In this document: piece after piece, positions 9,621 through 21,404 of the stretch
How positions within the stretch are numbered: position 1 is the first letter of the stretch
Layout: each line of letters starts with the position of its first letter
Assembly: GCA_932521025.1 (NCBI GenBank)
Contig: OW051472.1
Coordinates: 3,658,001-3,722,000 of the forward strand
DNA from: Oscheius onirici
Taxonomy: Eukaryota; Nematoda; Chromadorea; Rhabditida; Rhabditidae
Reading direction: 5' to 3'
Length of the DNA: 64,000 nt
The notes under the pieces: model-generated
The model's database searches: none
The model's input: the letters and a program-made list of their open reading frames with translations, nothing else
Told to the model about the DNA's origin: nothing
Made by a program: the position numbers and the translations under genes

Positions 9621-12060
9621 CTACTCAACGACCAGCAAATTGTTTGAAGCTCCGAAGCTATTGGGAACAGTGGGGAAGTGACTGGAAGTGGACCATTTGC
9701 CATCGACCATGAAGCGGAATTCGTGGCGTCCTCGGGGCAGGTCAACGATGATGGCCGCTTTACCGTCAAGCTGTAGATCACATCGGAGAGCGGCTTGCCA
9801 GTTGAGGAAGGAGCTCTGAAGTGGATTTTGTTTAGATTTGAAGAAGAACATACAAGAATGAAGACTTCCTTGTTGTCTGGATTGTCTATTTGAATGGCAA
9901 CCCGGCGGACATCGGTTGGGACACACTGATAGGGAGTAGGGGCCATTTGGGTCGGAACCATTTGAACTGTTTGTGGGGAAAGACTGAACGAAATTAATGG
10001 GAAAGAGATTGTTCTACCTGTTATTGGCTAGCTGCCACATTCCTCCGAACTGATTCTTGACAGAGTACGATGGCGTGGCGAAGGACGGAACTGCTTGAGG
10101 AGCACTGAAAAAATGCAGTTGTTTCTGTAGAAAAGAAAAGTATGGAAACAGCAAACAGCAAACTGTTAAATTCAATCGACAACTCTTTTTCTTACCGAAG
10201 GGCTATGATGAGTCTGAAAAGATTCTTTGTAATATCGAAAGAAGAAAAGAAGAGAAAGAACTCACTGTTCGTTCAAACTCTGAATCTTGTGAGTTGCCGA
10301 GTCCAGCAAATATCTCTGATGAGCCACTCCGGCTTCCAGCTCCCCGACCTTCCATTTGGCGTCGTTCCACCACTGATTCAGCTCTCCTAGACGCCATTCG
10401 AGACGAGCTCTGTCCTCGGCCATCGTGGAGATGAGACGCTCCTTCTCCGCTAAGAGTTTTGCGTCCGAACTCGAGTTCAGTCGGTTTCTGCAATTATTTT
10501 GTTTAAATCAATTGTACAAAGCCAAACCTCATTTCCTCGTTGGCGCCCTTCAGATATCCGTTCTCCTTTTCCAACTTGGCAACCTTCTCATTGGCATACC
10601 AGTTAGCTTCCTGCAGTTTCTGTTTCTCCGACTCGGCTGCTCTCAGGCTAGTGTTGGAAGCTTGGATCTTGGCCTCAAGAGCTCTGCTTGTTCTGGCCGG
10701 GTCGTCGTGAGATTCAGAAGTGTTTCGGCTACGAGGACGAGAGGCAGGAGTCGATCCGTCGTACACTTGGTTCTCGAGAAGCGCCAATCTGAACGAGATT
10801 ATACTCTAAATCAAATAAAAAGTGACTGACTTGTCCTTAGCATTCTTCAAAAGTTCCTGGTGATCAATGAGAGATCCGTGCAGATCCTTGTGTTCTTTCT
10901 GCCCGACTGCCAGCTTTTCTCTCAGACCTTCAATCACCGTGTGCAAATTGCTAAACTTTCTAATAGAAACTCTCAAATGATGAACACCCACTTGATCTCT
11001 TCGTCCTTTTCCTTCATGTCGTGAATGGTCGTCTTTGCCACGTCGAGTTGCTTGGCCAACTCGGTGATTCTCTCATCCTTCGACTTGATCATCTTGGCCT
11101 GCTCCTGTTGAATCGCGTCCAACATTTCAATCTTCTCATCTCTCGTTCCAGTCTTCTTTTCCAGCTCGACTCTAAAATTGAACTTTTTGCTGGAAAACGA
11201 GGGTTAAACGCGGAGGCAAACAAAGGATCGCGTGCATGGAAACAGCTGTTCTTCCTGCTCGTCTCACCGACCTCTTTTTTGATTCTGCGAGCTGCTGTTT
11301 CAGCTCCTTGATCCTAAACCAAATTCAATTTTTTTGCTCTAATCTCGACTGACTGTAACTTGAGTTCCACCGTCTCTTCAAGATTCGGGGGAGGAGTTGA
11401 TTTGGCCTCGATGACTGGCAGACTTGCGCTGTTCTGAGGAGAGTCACTCTCGTCCGAAATGTGCACATTTTCGGGTTGAGCCTCGAACCCACTCTTGACT
11501 TTGGAACGACCGTATCCGGCTTTAGTACTACGGAATCCGGCTGTCAGTCCGGCAGCGGCTGGAAAACATTTCATTAGAATAGAAGTCCTCTCACCAATGA
11601 GTTTTTGAACAGCGCTGATGTTCTTTTCGAATTGTTCGTTGGCTTTGCTGTAGTCGGCAAAGTGAGCTCCGTGTCCGTGACGGTGTCCATGGGCTGAAAA
11701 CTGAAATACTTATCGAATTCAAAAAAACTATACCCAAGTGGACATAAATGTTCTGAGCTTGCCAGCCGGTTGGCGGAGCTACCACACGGCCGGTGTCGTC
11801 GAAGCTGAGGGACTTTTTCTGTCCATTTTCGCGGTAGTAGAGACCATGTGCTCCCGGCAGGACGGATTGTACGGTGGTGAAGAGAAGGGCGTCGTCCACA
11901 TCAGCCGCTACTTCGACCGGCTCGACTTGCAGTCGTACCCAGCCTGAACCCTTCTCTATTTCAAACCGATCTGCCCACGTTGAAGCCAAACAGTCAAGGA
12001 ACTGTTTGTTCCCCGATGAAAAACAATTTTCGAAGTGTTCTGTTTCTGCGAAAGAGCGAG
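9621..12060 (-). CDS. TDP-43 N-terminal-like domain + long coiled coil + C-terminal glycogen-binding (CBM48/AMPK-beta type) domain protein
   Basis: The first visible exon (about 12060-11737) encodes a TDP-43-type N-terminal oligomerisation domain: VEVAADVDDALLFTTVQSVL, PGAHGLYYRENGQKK, then VVAPPTGWQAQNIYVHL. These match the conserved PIEI, LLSTV, PGAxGLRYR and GW..VYVV positions of TDP-43. A His/Gly-rich linker, an acidic Ser-rich linker and a heptad-rich coiled coil follow (for example RVELEKKTGTRDEKIEML and YANEKVAKLEKENGYLKGA). The last exons encode VRRVAIQIDNPDNKEVFI, FLNWQ, DLPRGRHEFRFMVDGKWS and SFGASNNLLVVE with stop at 9621-9623. That is the shape of the AMPK-beta glycogen-binding domain. 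Exon phases are consistent throughout, so it reads as one gene. No in-frame ATG precedes the TDP-43-like domain, so the 5' exon is missing. The product may be a cytosolic scaffold at glycogen or other alpha-glucan. Confidence 0.75.
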
Positions 12061-12169
12061 CGAGGGAGGATGTAAAGAAAACCACAGCAGGTGACGCGAC
12101 AAACTCATATCCTTCTCTCTTTTGCAGCCTTCTTTTGAATACACATTTCACGCTCAAAGGCAAGGAAAG

Positions 12170-13285
12170 GTCACAGGCGACAGTCCTAATTGATTGTGTT
12201 ACGACCAGAGGTTTTCCCGCTGTTTACAGTCAAAAGAGTCTTACTTTTGGTCATTGTGTGTTGGCTGGCTGCGTGTGGAGGGGGCCGGGAGAGCCTGAAA
12301 CATGTAAACTTGAAGGGAAAACAAAGAGAACGAGAACGTCTTATCAACAGCTGTAAAGGACTTTTTTCGGGATTATCGAATGTATTTGTGAAGGGAAAAG
12401 ACGGGTTCTGTACTGTTGACATTGTCATTTGCAGACGATTGATATGGACCAGAAAATTGATGGCTGTGGTCGAGTCGAAAGTTTTTTTGAGACGAAAAGA
12501 AGAGTGTAAGGGTGGTTGTGTAAATTAGTCTGAACAGTCGGATGTTGAATTTCTATTGGCTCATCATCCCATCGCAACTTCCAATAAAAGGTCGGAAATT
12601 ACTTTGTCAACAAAAGATTTCCTGGGGAAACTTGGCAGAAAATAGCTTGAGAGAAGGCATTTGAACACGGGGACTGTTTGTGAATCGAAGGCCGATCGGG
12701 GTCAAATTAGCGCGAAAACAGCCGATCGCCGAGAGTTGATCGACTGTCTCTCTCTTGTTCTTTCAGTTGTTAAAAAAGTTATCAGATGTTTCTTCTCGAT
12801 TCAAAGGCAACCGCGGCAATCTGATCAGAATATTCGAACGAATGTTTACTCCTAGAAGGAAGAAGAGAGAGTAAAGAGACTGATAACGAGGTCACAGCCT
12901 GAAAGAGACACCCGCAACTGACATGGCTGGCAGAGAGCGGGCAAAAATGAGGGGCGTGTAGGAACGGCACACGTTGGAAAAAACGAATGCACCCAATGTG
13001 CAAACACCTGTTTGATTGGGGCAAGCAGAGGAATCAGCTTTGCATGTTTTTGGTTGCCAGTTTGGGTGTGTGGTTTGTAAAATACAGGGAGGGAAATGTG
13101 TGGGAACCACATATTTATCCGCCACGTCAGCGAGACAGAGTCATCGATCTGGAGAGGGATGGAATGGCAAAAAAACTGACGAACCCATGGAAGCTTCTGA
13201 GTCGATACTTTTAGCAAGGGTCTTTTCAAGATTACCACCAGTACCATATGTTGTCTCAGTAATAACAGAACAGCTTCTGCTAAGT
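12170..13285. other. No supported gene
   Basis: This region lies between the two minus-strand gene groups and should hold the promoter and 5' exon of the TDP-43-domain gene. Open frames up to 131 codons occur on both strands, overlap each other and match nothing I recognise. Confidence 0.5.
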
Positions 13286-13286
13286 T

Positions 13287-15076
13287 TTATTCATATTCGT
13301 CGGGTATTTTGTCTTCTAAAATCGAGACAATGTGTTCAATAGTATATAATGCTTCTGTAGGAGAAGTTCCCATCGGGAGAGTTTGAAATCGAGCTATCAG
13401 ATCTCGGTAAGCGGTCTGAAAGTAACAATGATCGAATGCGAAAAAAATTTCTCACATCTTGATCAATCCTCCCAGATCTTCTGGTCATAGCTGATCGAAA
13501 TTCTACGTTATTTTGAATGTTCCTGAAATCTTAAATTTTTCTGGGAAAAAACGGAACTGCCTTTGAACATCTCGACTGAGCTTTCTCAGGTGTTCTACAG
13601 CATCTATGTCTGCCGAATCAGCCATTTTTGTCTGTGGAAGAAGCTGATCCAGCAGAAGAGCAAACCCATAGAGATCGAGAGTCGTGTCCCAGAGATCAGC
13701 AAAGTTGTCCTTCTTCCACTTGTTCAGAATCATAGGACTTTCCAGTTTCAGACGATCTCCGTGAGTAAAAATACTGAACCAGTTGATCAGATTGATTATT
13801 TCTCTTACTTTTTCTGAAACAGAGCTCCATGTGCCAAGTTTCTAGAGTGAAGATAGTGCAGTCCTCTGGCTATATTCAAAGCCCAGGATAGCAGCATGTT
13901 TCCAAAGATTGTCTTGCTCGTAAAGTCTTAAGGACGAAATGATTTTCACCCTGCCTAAAATTACATTCGATCAGACGTTCTCCACCCGGCATCTCCAACA
14001 TCAAATAGTCGTCTTCAGAAGTCAAAAAACCGATAGTCGAGATGATGTTGTTATGGACAAGCTGTGGTAGTTTTTGAATTTCCAATGGAAATAGACGGAG
14101 CGAGCTGAAGCTTTTGACGTTTCTTAAATAGTGAGTTAAACTACCCAAAGAGCTTGCAGTTCACGGTAATAGGATATTGTTGGCTGTTTGGAATGGGTTC
14201 TCTCATTCCTACATGCTGCTCAGAATAACAGGGTAAAGTTATTTGTGGTTCTTTGTCTGTAACCATTTGATTCGAAAAAAGAAGGGACGTACTATTGATA
14301 GCAATGACTTCCTTTTGTAGTTTTTCCAAAGCTCTTTCCCGACTCATCTTGGAGGTACTGGGTCGAGAGGAGGATCCAGAAGAAGATGGCAGACTTGACT
14401 TGTCGTGTTTCTGCTCTCCTGGAAATCTTCTTTAATTATAGACGAAAATAGGACAAACCTCTTGGTCGTTCCAACTGCTTGCAAGGTTTCGAGTCTCTCC
14501 AATTTCTCGTTTCCTTTTGTTTTTCGTTCAGTCGCATTTCTTCTAACAACCTTGATACTTTCAACTGTTCTTCCCACAAGGAATGTTGTTTTCTGTATCC
14601 GTTGAATGATCAAATATTTTCCAATCTTACCGTTCTTCAATTTCAATTTGTTCCTGCAGTTGTCGTATCCATTTCTGCTCTTCTACCCTTAAAATAACCA
14701 AATATGAACGTTTAAGGTGCCAAACCTCATAAGCCAGTCTCTTACTTCTTTCCTTGACATCTCACTAAAACATACCCATTACACTCGTTTTAGATGTCCA
14801 ACCTTTTCTCTTTCCTCTCTTCCTCTCTAAATCACCAAATTTCAACTGTTCGAAATATCAAACCTTCTGCATCGTTCCTCCTCCTCTTCTTCCTTTCTAA
14901 AACAAGAAAATGAACAGCATAAGATGGCCAACCTTATGCGTATTTCCTCGTCTCGTTCTTCTTCTCTGAAAAGAGCAAGTCATTGGTATCAACTGTGTAA
15001 CGTACCGCCGTTGTCTTTTGGTTTTCATTTCCCTTTCTTGATCCAAGTCAATCCTCCGTCTGTTCACGCTCGACAT
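13287..15076 (-). CDS. Pseudokinase with micro-exon-encoded coiled coil (cluster gene 1)
   Basis: The ATG is at 15074-15076. The N-terminal half is a charged coiled coil (EEERDEEIRIRKEEEEEERC and so on) encoded by consecutive exons of 33, 33, 24, 39 and 57 bases, all joined in the same phase. A Ser-rich linker follows. The C-terminal half is a kinase fold: IQKLPQLVHNNIISTIGFL (helix C to beta 4), DDYLMLEMPGGERL (beta 5), LNIARGLHYLHSRNLAHGAL (helix E and catalytic loop), LDLYGFALLLDQLLP (helix F) and a last exon ending at 13287. The HRD motif reads HGA and no DFG is present (GDRLKLES at that place), so catalysis is not expected. One frame change is needed at GGG near 14147. The gene starts 88 bases after the stop of the next upstream gene, as in an operon. 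Confidence 0.75.
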
Positions 15077-15164
15077 TTCAATATATTTGGAACTATGATG
15101 ATAACGAAAATAATTCAGGTACAAAGTTGTTTCAAACAACATGAGTCAGGAGAAATGGAAGAGG

Positions 15165-16286
15165 CTAATGTTCATTTCTAACAATGTCGAGTAGATCGGC
15201 TGGCGATGGCCTGTCGTCAGGATTGTTCCAGCACAGTCTGAGCGTTTCATCTAGCTCTTCTGACAAATCTGTCCGCATAACTACTCCGAACATATCTCTC
15301 TCTGGGGATCTAAAACTTTGAATCTTTCCCAAAAACAATTTACCTTCCTTCCAGCATAAAAAAGATCAGACATGCCAGAGAATAAATGTCACTTTCGAGG
15401 GTCGGAGAGGCAACAGGACATTCTCTTATTGTTAGTTCACTAGCCGTGTAGGGACTCGTTCTGTATTATAAATTGTGCTCAAATTGAAAAGATATAACCT
15501 ATCGGGGGTAAACAGAGGAATTGGGGCGAGAAAGAGCTTGACACGAGAAGAATTATCGAGATGGACACTGCATTATAAATCGATTCTGCTGATTGTGACT
15601 GTACTCTTACTGATAAGGTTCGAGACACCCGTGAATAAGGTTCTGACTGTTTAGGAAATTCACAGCTGTACAAAGTTGTTCCGCCCAGCCTATTGAGCGC
15701 TCTTTCGCTGGGAGTTCACTGCCTGATAAAGCTATCAAAAATTGATTGGGAAGTTGAGGAACTAGCCTTGTGCTAAAATTAGTTCAGTGTCCTTGGAAAG
15801 AATAGCAGAAACAAATCCGTCGTCATTAACTATAGCTAAATGCTCTAGGAAGTTATGATGTTGGCGAGAGATCTGTCAACACATATGATCAACATAAACA
15901 AAGTCACCTCTATAGCACAAACTTCTTTCATGTCACTTTTTTTCCTCTTGCGAAACTGGGTTGTCTGAACCCGACATTTCACGTCGGTTCTGGTCGTTGG
16001 TCTAGAAAACTTCTACAGAATTGAAAAAACTATAATACCCATGAATAGGAAGAGATATTCGTTGAGATCTGTTGACATCAAAAAAATTGGGAAGATTGTC
16101 ATTCAGAATTGAGTAGTTGTCCAGAATCTTTGCAGGTGCTTGAATAGTCATACACGTGGCGTAGTCTCGGCTCGGTCGGGCAGTTTCCGGTACGGACTGG
16201 CCCGAATAAACCCCAGAATCTCTGGGAGATTTCGGAAAATGAGGCACAGAATTCTGCTCCAGATCGTCATCCGAAGTCGTCGACAT
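15165..16286 (-). CDS. Single-domain pseudokinase (cluster gene 2)
   Basis: The ATG is at 16284-16286 and the stop at 15165-15167. The N-terminal segment is disordered and contains DSGVYSGQSVP. The kinase-like part runs SDMKEVCAIEISRQHHNFLE (helix C region), LAIVNDDGFVSAILSKD, WAEQLCTAVNFLNSQNLIHG then CLEPYH in place of HRDLKPxN, VKLFLAPIPLFTPD in place of DFG, TSPYTASE in place of APE, ESDIYSLACLIFFML (helix F, with the conserved Asp) and LRLCWNNPDDRPSPADLL. HRD and DFG are both lost, so it is a clear pseudokinase. Introns are 35-60 bases. It lies 100 bases downstream of cluster gene 3. Confidence 0.8.
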
Positions 16287-16386
16287 GGCGCGTGATCACG
16301 GGAGACTGATTACGCTAAAATTCTCTTATCGCCCTCCGGTGAGAAAAGTTCTACATTTTATCAAATTTCAAGAACAGTAAACGAGT

Positions 16387-18895
16387 TTATGAATGTTGCA
16401 ATTGTCTCACAATATCTGAAAATGTTGGTCGAAGTTCACTGTCAGTCTTCCAACAGCTAGCTATCAATACAGTCATTTCTTTGGGCAACTCAGCTCGAAT
16501 TGTGGGCCGATGGTCTGCTTCGAGATAGGCGCGGAACTTTTTAAGACTTCTAGTCAGTTTTGAGTCCTCGCTGAAGGGTTTACTGAAACTTTCTTTTGGT
16601 CCCTCCAAGGCAGTTTACTCGCCTTCCATTGTGACACATTGACCAGACGGTCAGACCGAAACTGTAGACATCGGCTGAGAAGCCATAGACAGCCAGATTG
16701 TCAGAACTGATCATCTCCGGAGCAGCATAGAAAATGTTTTCCGGTTTTCTAAAACTTCTGAATCCTTCAGAAAAGATAACTGAACCCACGTGGCAGTCAT
16801 CGGCTGTCCCTCGTCGTTGATCCTCGCGTAGCCAAAATTACCGATTTTTAGTGTGGTTCCGTCGTCGTAGACGTAAATGCTGTGGAATAAATTTACTTCT
16901 TCTCAAAACATACTTTTCCGGTCGAATGTCGCGATGAATGATCCCCTGAACGTTGTGACAATACTCGATGGCACTGGCTAACTGTAAGGACAGAGACTTG
17001 TACTGCAGATTCGAAATATGGTTTTGGGCAGCGTCTGAATCCATTTTAATCTTGACAAAAAGTAAAAATTACAAGTGTTTAGTGTTCCTTGAGGAGCGCC
17101 TTCCATTATGATTCCGTTGATGTTCCTAGCTGTCTTGTCCGGGGAGACAAATGCCAAGATTTTGACAATGTTCGGATGGGAGAGCTTTAAGGCTTCGTAT
17201 TTTCACTATGCTGGAAGTTACCTTTCCAGCAAAACTGATCTCCCTTTCAGAGTTTTTTGTACTGTTCGCAAGTTCGACAGCTTGAGCTATAGCCGGATTC
17301 GTGATTCCAAACAATGAATAGTCGCGAGCCTGCTGACGAAGTTCGCTCATGCCACCGAGGTATTTGACCAGAGCTGGTCTGAAATTGTTTCTTGGCAAGA
17401 AAAACTAACTGATACTAACCCGTAGTATCCGTCAAGTCTGATCATCTGGGAGACGTAGTGCCCTTGTCCGTCCACCGTTTCCATTTCGACCAACTTCCCG
17501 ATCTGAGTCTCCTTCTCTCCATCGATGTCTTCCACGTTTTCAGGGACAATCTGCAGATCTGGATCGAAAGTCATCACATTTCTCGGTCCTTAAATTAAAA
17601 ATTAAGTCCCGAAAGAGGAGAACTCACTCTTAGCCGTTTTGACTGTAACATTTTCCACAGAAGGAGCTGTTCTCTTGAGAGACTTTGAACCCTTTCTGAA
17701 GGTAGTTTTGGGGACGAGTTCTTCCAAATATTGGACTACTTCTACGGCTGATTGAATGGTTCCACTTAAAGATAACTGGAAATTAGAAAAGTAGAAAGGA
17801 ATACCTTTCAATTTTCTCAACAAGCCTCTTCAATTTTTCATCCGACAAAGTCTGAACAAGCTTACACAGCTCCAAAAGATCCTGCTCGACTCCCTGTCCG
17901 TAGATTTCCCTGACTGCCGGATGTTCAAGTTTTACTCCACTTCCATGAATGAGTATTCTAAGGATTGATCAGGACAATCAAAAAGAGTTACCTGTCAAAT
18001 GACAACTCTCCATAGTAAAAGTTCAGAGAGTGGAAGTAGTGGAGAGCACGAGACACGTCCAGAAGCCAATTCAGACTTTTCTCTTCTGACAGATTACTCT
18101 CCTTCAGATGTTTCTTGATACTTGTTCCGACTGTTCTCTCTAACATCAGAAAGTAACCCTTGTTTTGGGTGACAAGAAGCCCATATTGAGCGACAATGTT
18201 CTTGTGGAAGAGCTCGGGAATGTACTTCAGATAGTCTGCTTGAACAGACACGAGGCGGATATTTCTAAAACAAATATGAGAGTTGTAGGAGAAAAAACGA
18301 CTGACCCGAAGAAATAAGTCTCAATATTGAATGGAAGATGGCTAATTGTGAGTTTTTCCTCGGACAGTCCAATAGTTTTATCAGTATAGCGACGAAGAGT
18401 TGGAGAGAACTCTGAAAAAGGATCGGATGAGAGGGGCCAGTCGTTCTACCGATAATCTTTTGATGTTCGCTTTCCGGACTCTCCGAAGATTCGATTTCAA
18501 ATTTCACCGGTTTCGCAACTGACTCCAGGGAATCGTAGCCAGATTCACAGATGGTTTTCCATTCGGACTTATTTGAAGAAACTTCTTTGCATTCAGATTC
18601 ATATACGAAGACTGGTCTAGCGATTCCTTCCAGACTGATTTCCACTTCTGAATTTCATACTTGTCATCAAAAGATTTCTCTCTGACCCGGCTGGTTTCTC
18701 ACTGGTTCTCCTTCAATCGGATGATGAAACTCGGCCAACTTCCCAGTGTTCAGTTGCCTTTCCAGATCGCTTTTCTCTTGTTCTTCTGAACCACTATTGT
18801 TACAAGAATGAAAACAATTCACTTATCGACCGTCTCACTTGCAGATCGGCTAATTTGCCTTTTAGCTCAAGAATTTGACGTTCCTCGTCGTCCAT
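16387..18895 (-). CDS. Tandem pseudokinase-kinase-like protein (cluster gene 3)
   Basis: The ATG is at 18893-18895 and the stop at 16387-16389. A short N-terminal coiled coil (MDDEERQILELKGKLADLQV) is followed by an acidic linker with ESGYDSLES. Domain 1: YLKYIPELFHKNIVAQYGLL, GYFLMLERTVGTSIKKHL, VSRALHYFHSLNFYYGELSF (no HRD) and ILIHGSGVKLEHP (no DFG). Domain 2: VDGQGHYVSQMI (glycine loop), RPALVKYLGG (beta 3 Lys), NSEREISFAG (helix C Glu), HRDIRPEN (full catalytic loop), LKIGNFGYARIND (NFG instead of DFG), AAPEMISSDNLAVYGFSADV (APE and helix F), ending LRPTFSDIVRQLQHS. The architecture recalls JAK-type pseudokinase-kinase pairs, but the sequences do not look JAK-like. Asn for the Mg-binding Asp makes even domain 2 doubtful as an enzyme. 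Confidence 0.8.
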
Positions 18896-19076
18896 TTTTG
18901 TCTGAATTCATACGAGTTAAGTACAATATACACATGGAAGTAACAAGTCGTCACAACGATTCGGTCAGAGAAATAGAATATCTCAAAAAATATCATAAAT
19001 TGACACGGGGTATCACAGTTCCGCCTGATGAGCTTTGAAGAGATACTGTAGTACGGTCTCTTGGAAGACCTCTGGA

Positions 19077-20736
19077 TCACAGCGCTCTCAGTTCTCTTCT
19101 GAGATCTTCGAAGAGCTCTTTTGCTGTGGGACGATACCCTGAAGGACCCCAGGATCGAACAAGAACGCTATCGTCAGATAGTGTGGTGAAACGAAGTCCC
19201 GATTTATCGAGAGGCGGTTCCCTGTAACCGTATTTCGCAACTGGATAGAAACTCTTTTCTCACTTTCCTTCCAATATGTAGTAAACGACTGCAGCAGCCG
19301 AATAGACATCGCTTGTTTCAGTAGGAGGCCCAGGATCAGGTGCAGTGTATGGCGAGTATCTGGAATCAAAGGTAAGGACTCCCTTTTTCTAGTTCTCAAT
19401 ACAATAAAACTATTATTTCTACGATAGTCCCAAATATTAAGTGCCATCAGCCTACTGCAGCTTACGCAGCCTCCGTATTTTGAAGACAGACTATTAGTGA
19501 TATTCTCTTGGTTGTTCTACCTTCTATCTAGACCAGCAGCCTACGGCAGCTTACGCAGCCTCCGTATTTTGAAGACAGACTATTAGTGATATTCTCTTGG
19601 TTGTTCTACCTTCTATCTAGACCAGCAGCCTACGGCAGCTTACGCAGCCTCCGTATTTTGAAGACAGGCTATTAGTGAGCTTCTCTTGGTTGTTCTACCT
19701 TCTAAATAAATTCCCCTACACGCGTCCCCTCTCAAATAAAAAACTATCTCGCTCGATAAAAGATTAACATGTCAAAGCTTGACATGTTCCGCTAATCTTG
19801 ACAACTGTGCGGACACCACTACGGACGAGAAAAAGATTTAGTAGTAGAGAGATATTTGTTTAGAATCACCTGTCTATGGGAATCAGTTGGTAGGGAAGCA
19901 GATGCAGTTTGAGCACTTGGCCCATGTCAAAAAAGACCCTAAACCAAACTGTATTGAGCCTTCTGATCCACCTACCGGCAAAGTTCAATCCTTCCATGAA
20001 CCACTTTCTGAGAGTGAAGAAACATGAAAGGTCTCAGGAAGTCCAGAGCCCATTCCAGTCTTTCCCGTAAAGTTAAGGCACCCGTTGTCTTCGAGGTAAA
20101 GTACACTGAAGAATACAAAATATCGGAGAGAGGAACTTACCGTACTCAAAGGTCGTAGAGACTTCTTCTGCTTCGAGAGCAGTAAGTTTACCATTTTTGC
20201 TTTCAAACCGAAGGTTTTTCAGGAGATTCGGATGGGTTAGCTGCAAGAAACTGTCAAAATTTTACTTATCTCACCTTAAAGATGTATTGTAAGTCATCAG
20301 GATTCGGATTTACGAGATTTCTCGTTGTGAGGGTTGTTCGGGTGACGTATCTAAATGGTTCTTTTGTTACTATGTTTTAAAGAATGACCAACCCATGCTG
20401 ATCAATTTTGACCCTCTTGCTGTCGCCTTTAACAGAGATTATTTCAGCTTCTTCAAGTTGTTGTTCGGTCAAAGAATCTTTCACGACAAACGCGTGATTT
20501 TGAGGAAGCGAGCGAGAAAAAATCGGAGGCACTCCTCCTAAAGGATATATATTGTTCATGTAGCAAAAGTATAACTGACCGACAGGATTGGGAGAAGGGG
20601 ATGTGAGATTCGGGACAGAAGACTGTGAATAATACCCGGAATCACCTCTCGTACTGGAATTTCTTGCCTTTTTACAGGGAGGAGAGACGACCCGGTCGCT
20701 GGGCCCAGCTTCTGGTCCATCGTCATCAGACGTCAT
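19077..20736 (-). CDS. Single-domain pseudokinase (cluster gene 4)
   Basis: The ATG is at 20734-20736 and the stop at 19077-19079. The N-terminus (MTSDDDGPEAGPSDRVVSPP ... DSGYYSQSSVP) parallels gene 2. The kinase-like part has LQYIFKLTHPNLLKNLRFES, LEWALDFLRPFMFLHSQKVV, HGRIELCR in place of HRDLKPxN, GQVLKLHLLPYQLIPID in place of DFG, YSPYTAPDPG, ETSDVYSAAAVVYYILEGK and YRPTAKELFEDLRREL. No catalytic residue is retained. One intron (about 19362-19865) is much longer than the rest because it contains a tandem repeat. It lies 181 bases upstream of gene 3. Confidence 0.75.
19448..19715. repeat. Tandem repeat, three units of 89 bases
   Basis: The motif GCAGCTTACGCAGCCTCCGT recurs at exact 89-base steps (19457, 19546 and 19635). 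Units differ by only a few bases. The array lies inside an intron of cluster gene 4. Confidence 0.9.
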
Positions 20737-20739
20737 ATA

Positions 20740-21400
20740 ACAAGTATGATGAGAGCTGAATATAAGTATTAGGAGAAGGACATCTAAAAAGTGGCGGAAG
20801 AGTGGTGGAAGAACATTACATCCTGTTTTAATTTCTCACCAATGGTCAAAACAAACAGGCGTATCTCACGAAAAACACGTGCTAGCGGACATTGAACGGA
20901 TGGAAAACTGTTAGGACCGAGACTACAAGGAAACTTGGGGACGCACACATTTTATGCTATAGGCGTTTTCTTTCTCATGCACTAAACTTCGAAAATTGAC
21001 TTGAGGAAAAAAACATAAACAGAAGGTTCGTACCAAATTTGGTTGCGCTTAACAGCTTATTGAGAAATCTCTGGTGAATTTAATGTTTTGTTAAAAAAAC
21101 TGAAAAGCGGCGAGAAATTGAGCGAGTGTTTTTATGAACTGAAGAGCCCCCCGCGGCAGAGAATCAATATTGCTCTCACTATCAGAGATAACACGAGTTT
21201 AACCTTTGTATTACTTTTGGATCATTGCGGAAAAGGAATGGGAAGAATAGTTCACTTTGAAGAACACAAAAAGTGCTTTGCCGTGATACTTTTTTGATGT
21301 TCAGTTTATTTATTCCCCCTAGACAGAAGTGGACCATCTTCTGTTTGTGTGCATTTATTCCCATTTCACCAAAATAAAGATTGTCTTTTGACATCTCTCT
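20740..21400. other. No supported gene upstream of kinase block 1
   Basis: This stretch holds the likely promoter of the first minus-strand kinase block. Short open frames (up to 93 codons) have no recognisable product. Confidence 0.45.
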
Positions 21401-21404
21401 ACTA

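Noticed and set aside
16387-18895. True JAK orthologue for cluster gene 3
   Set aside because: The domain order is similar, but there are no FERM or SH2 segments and catalytic motifs differ (HRDIRPEN, GNFG), so only the layout is alike.
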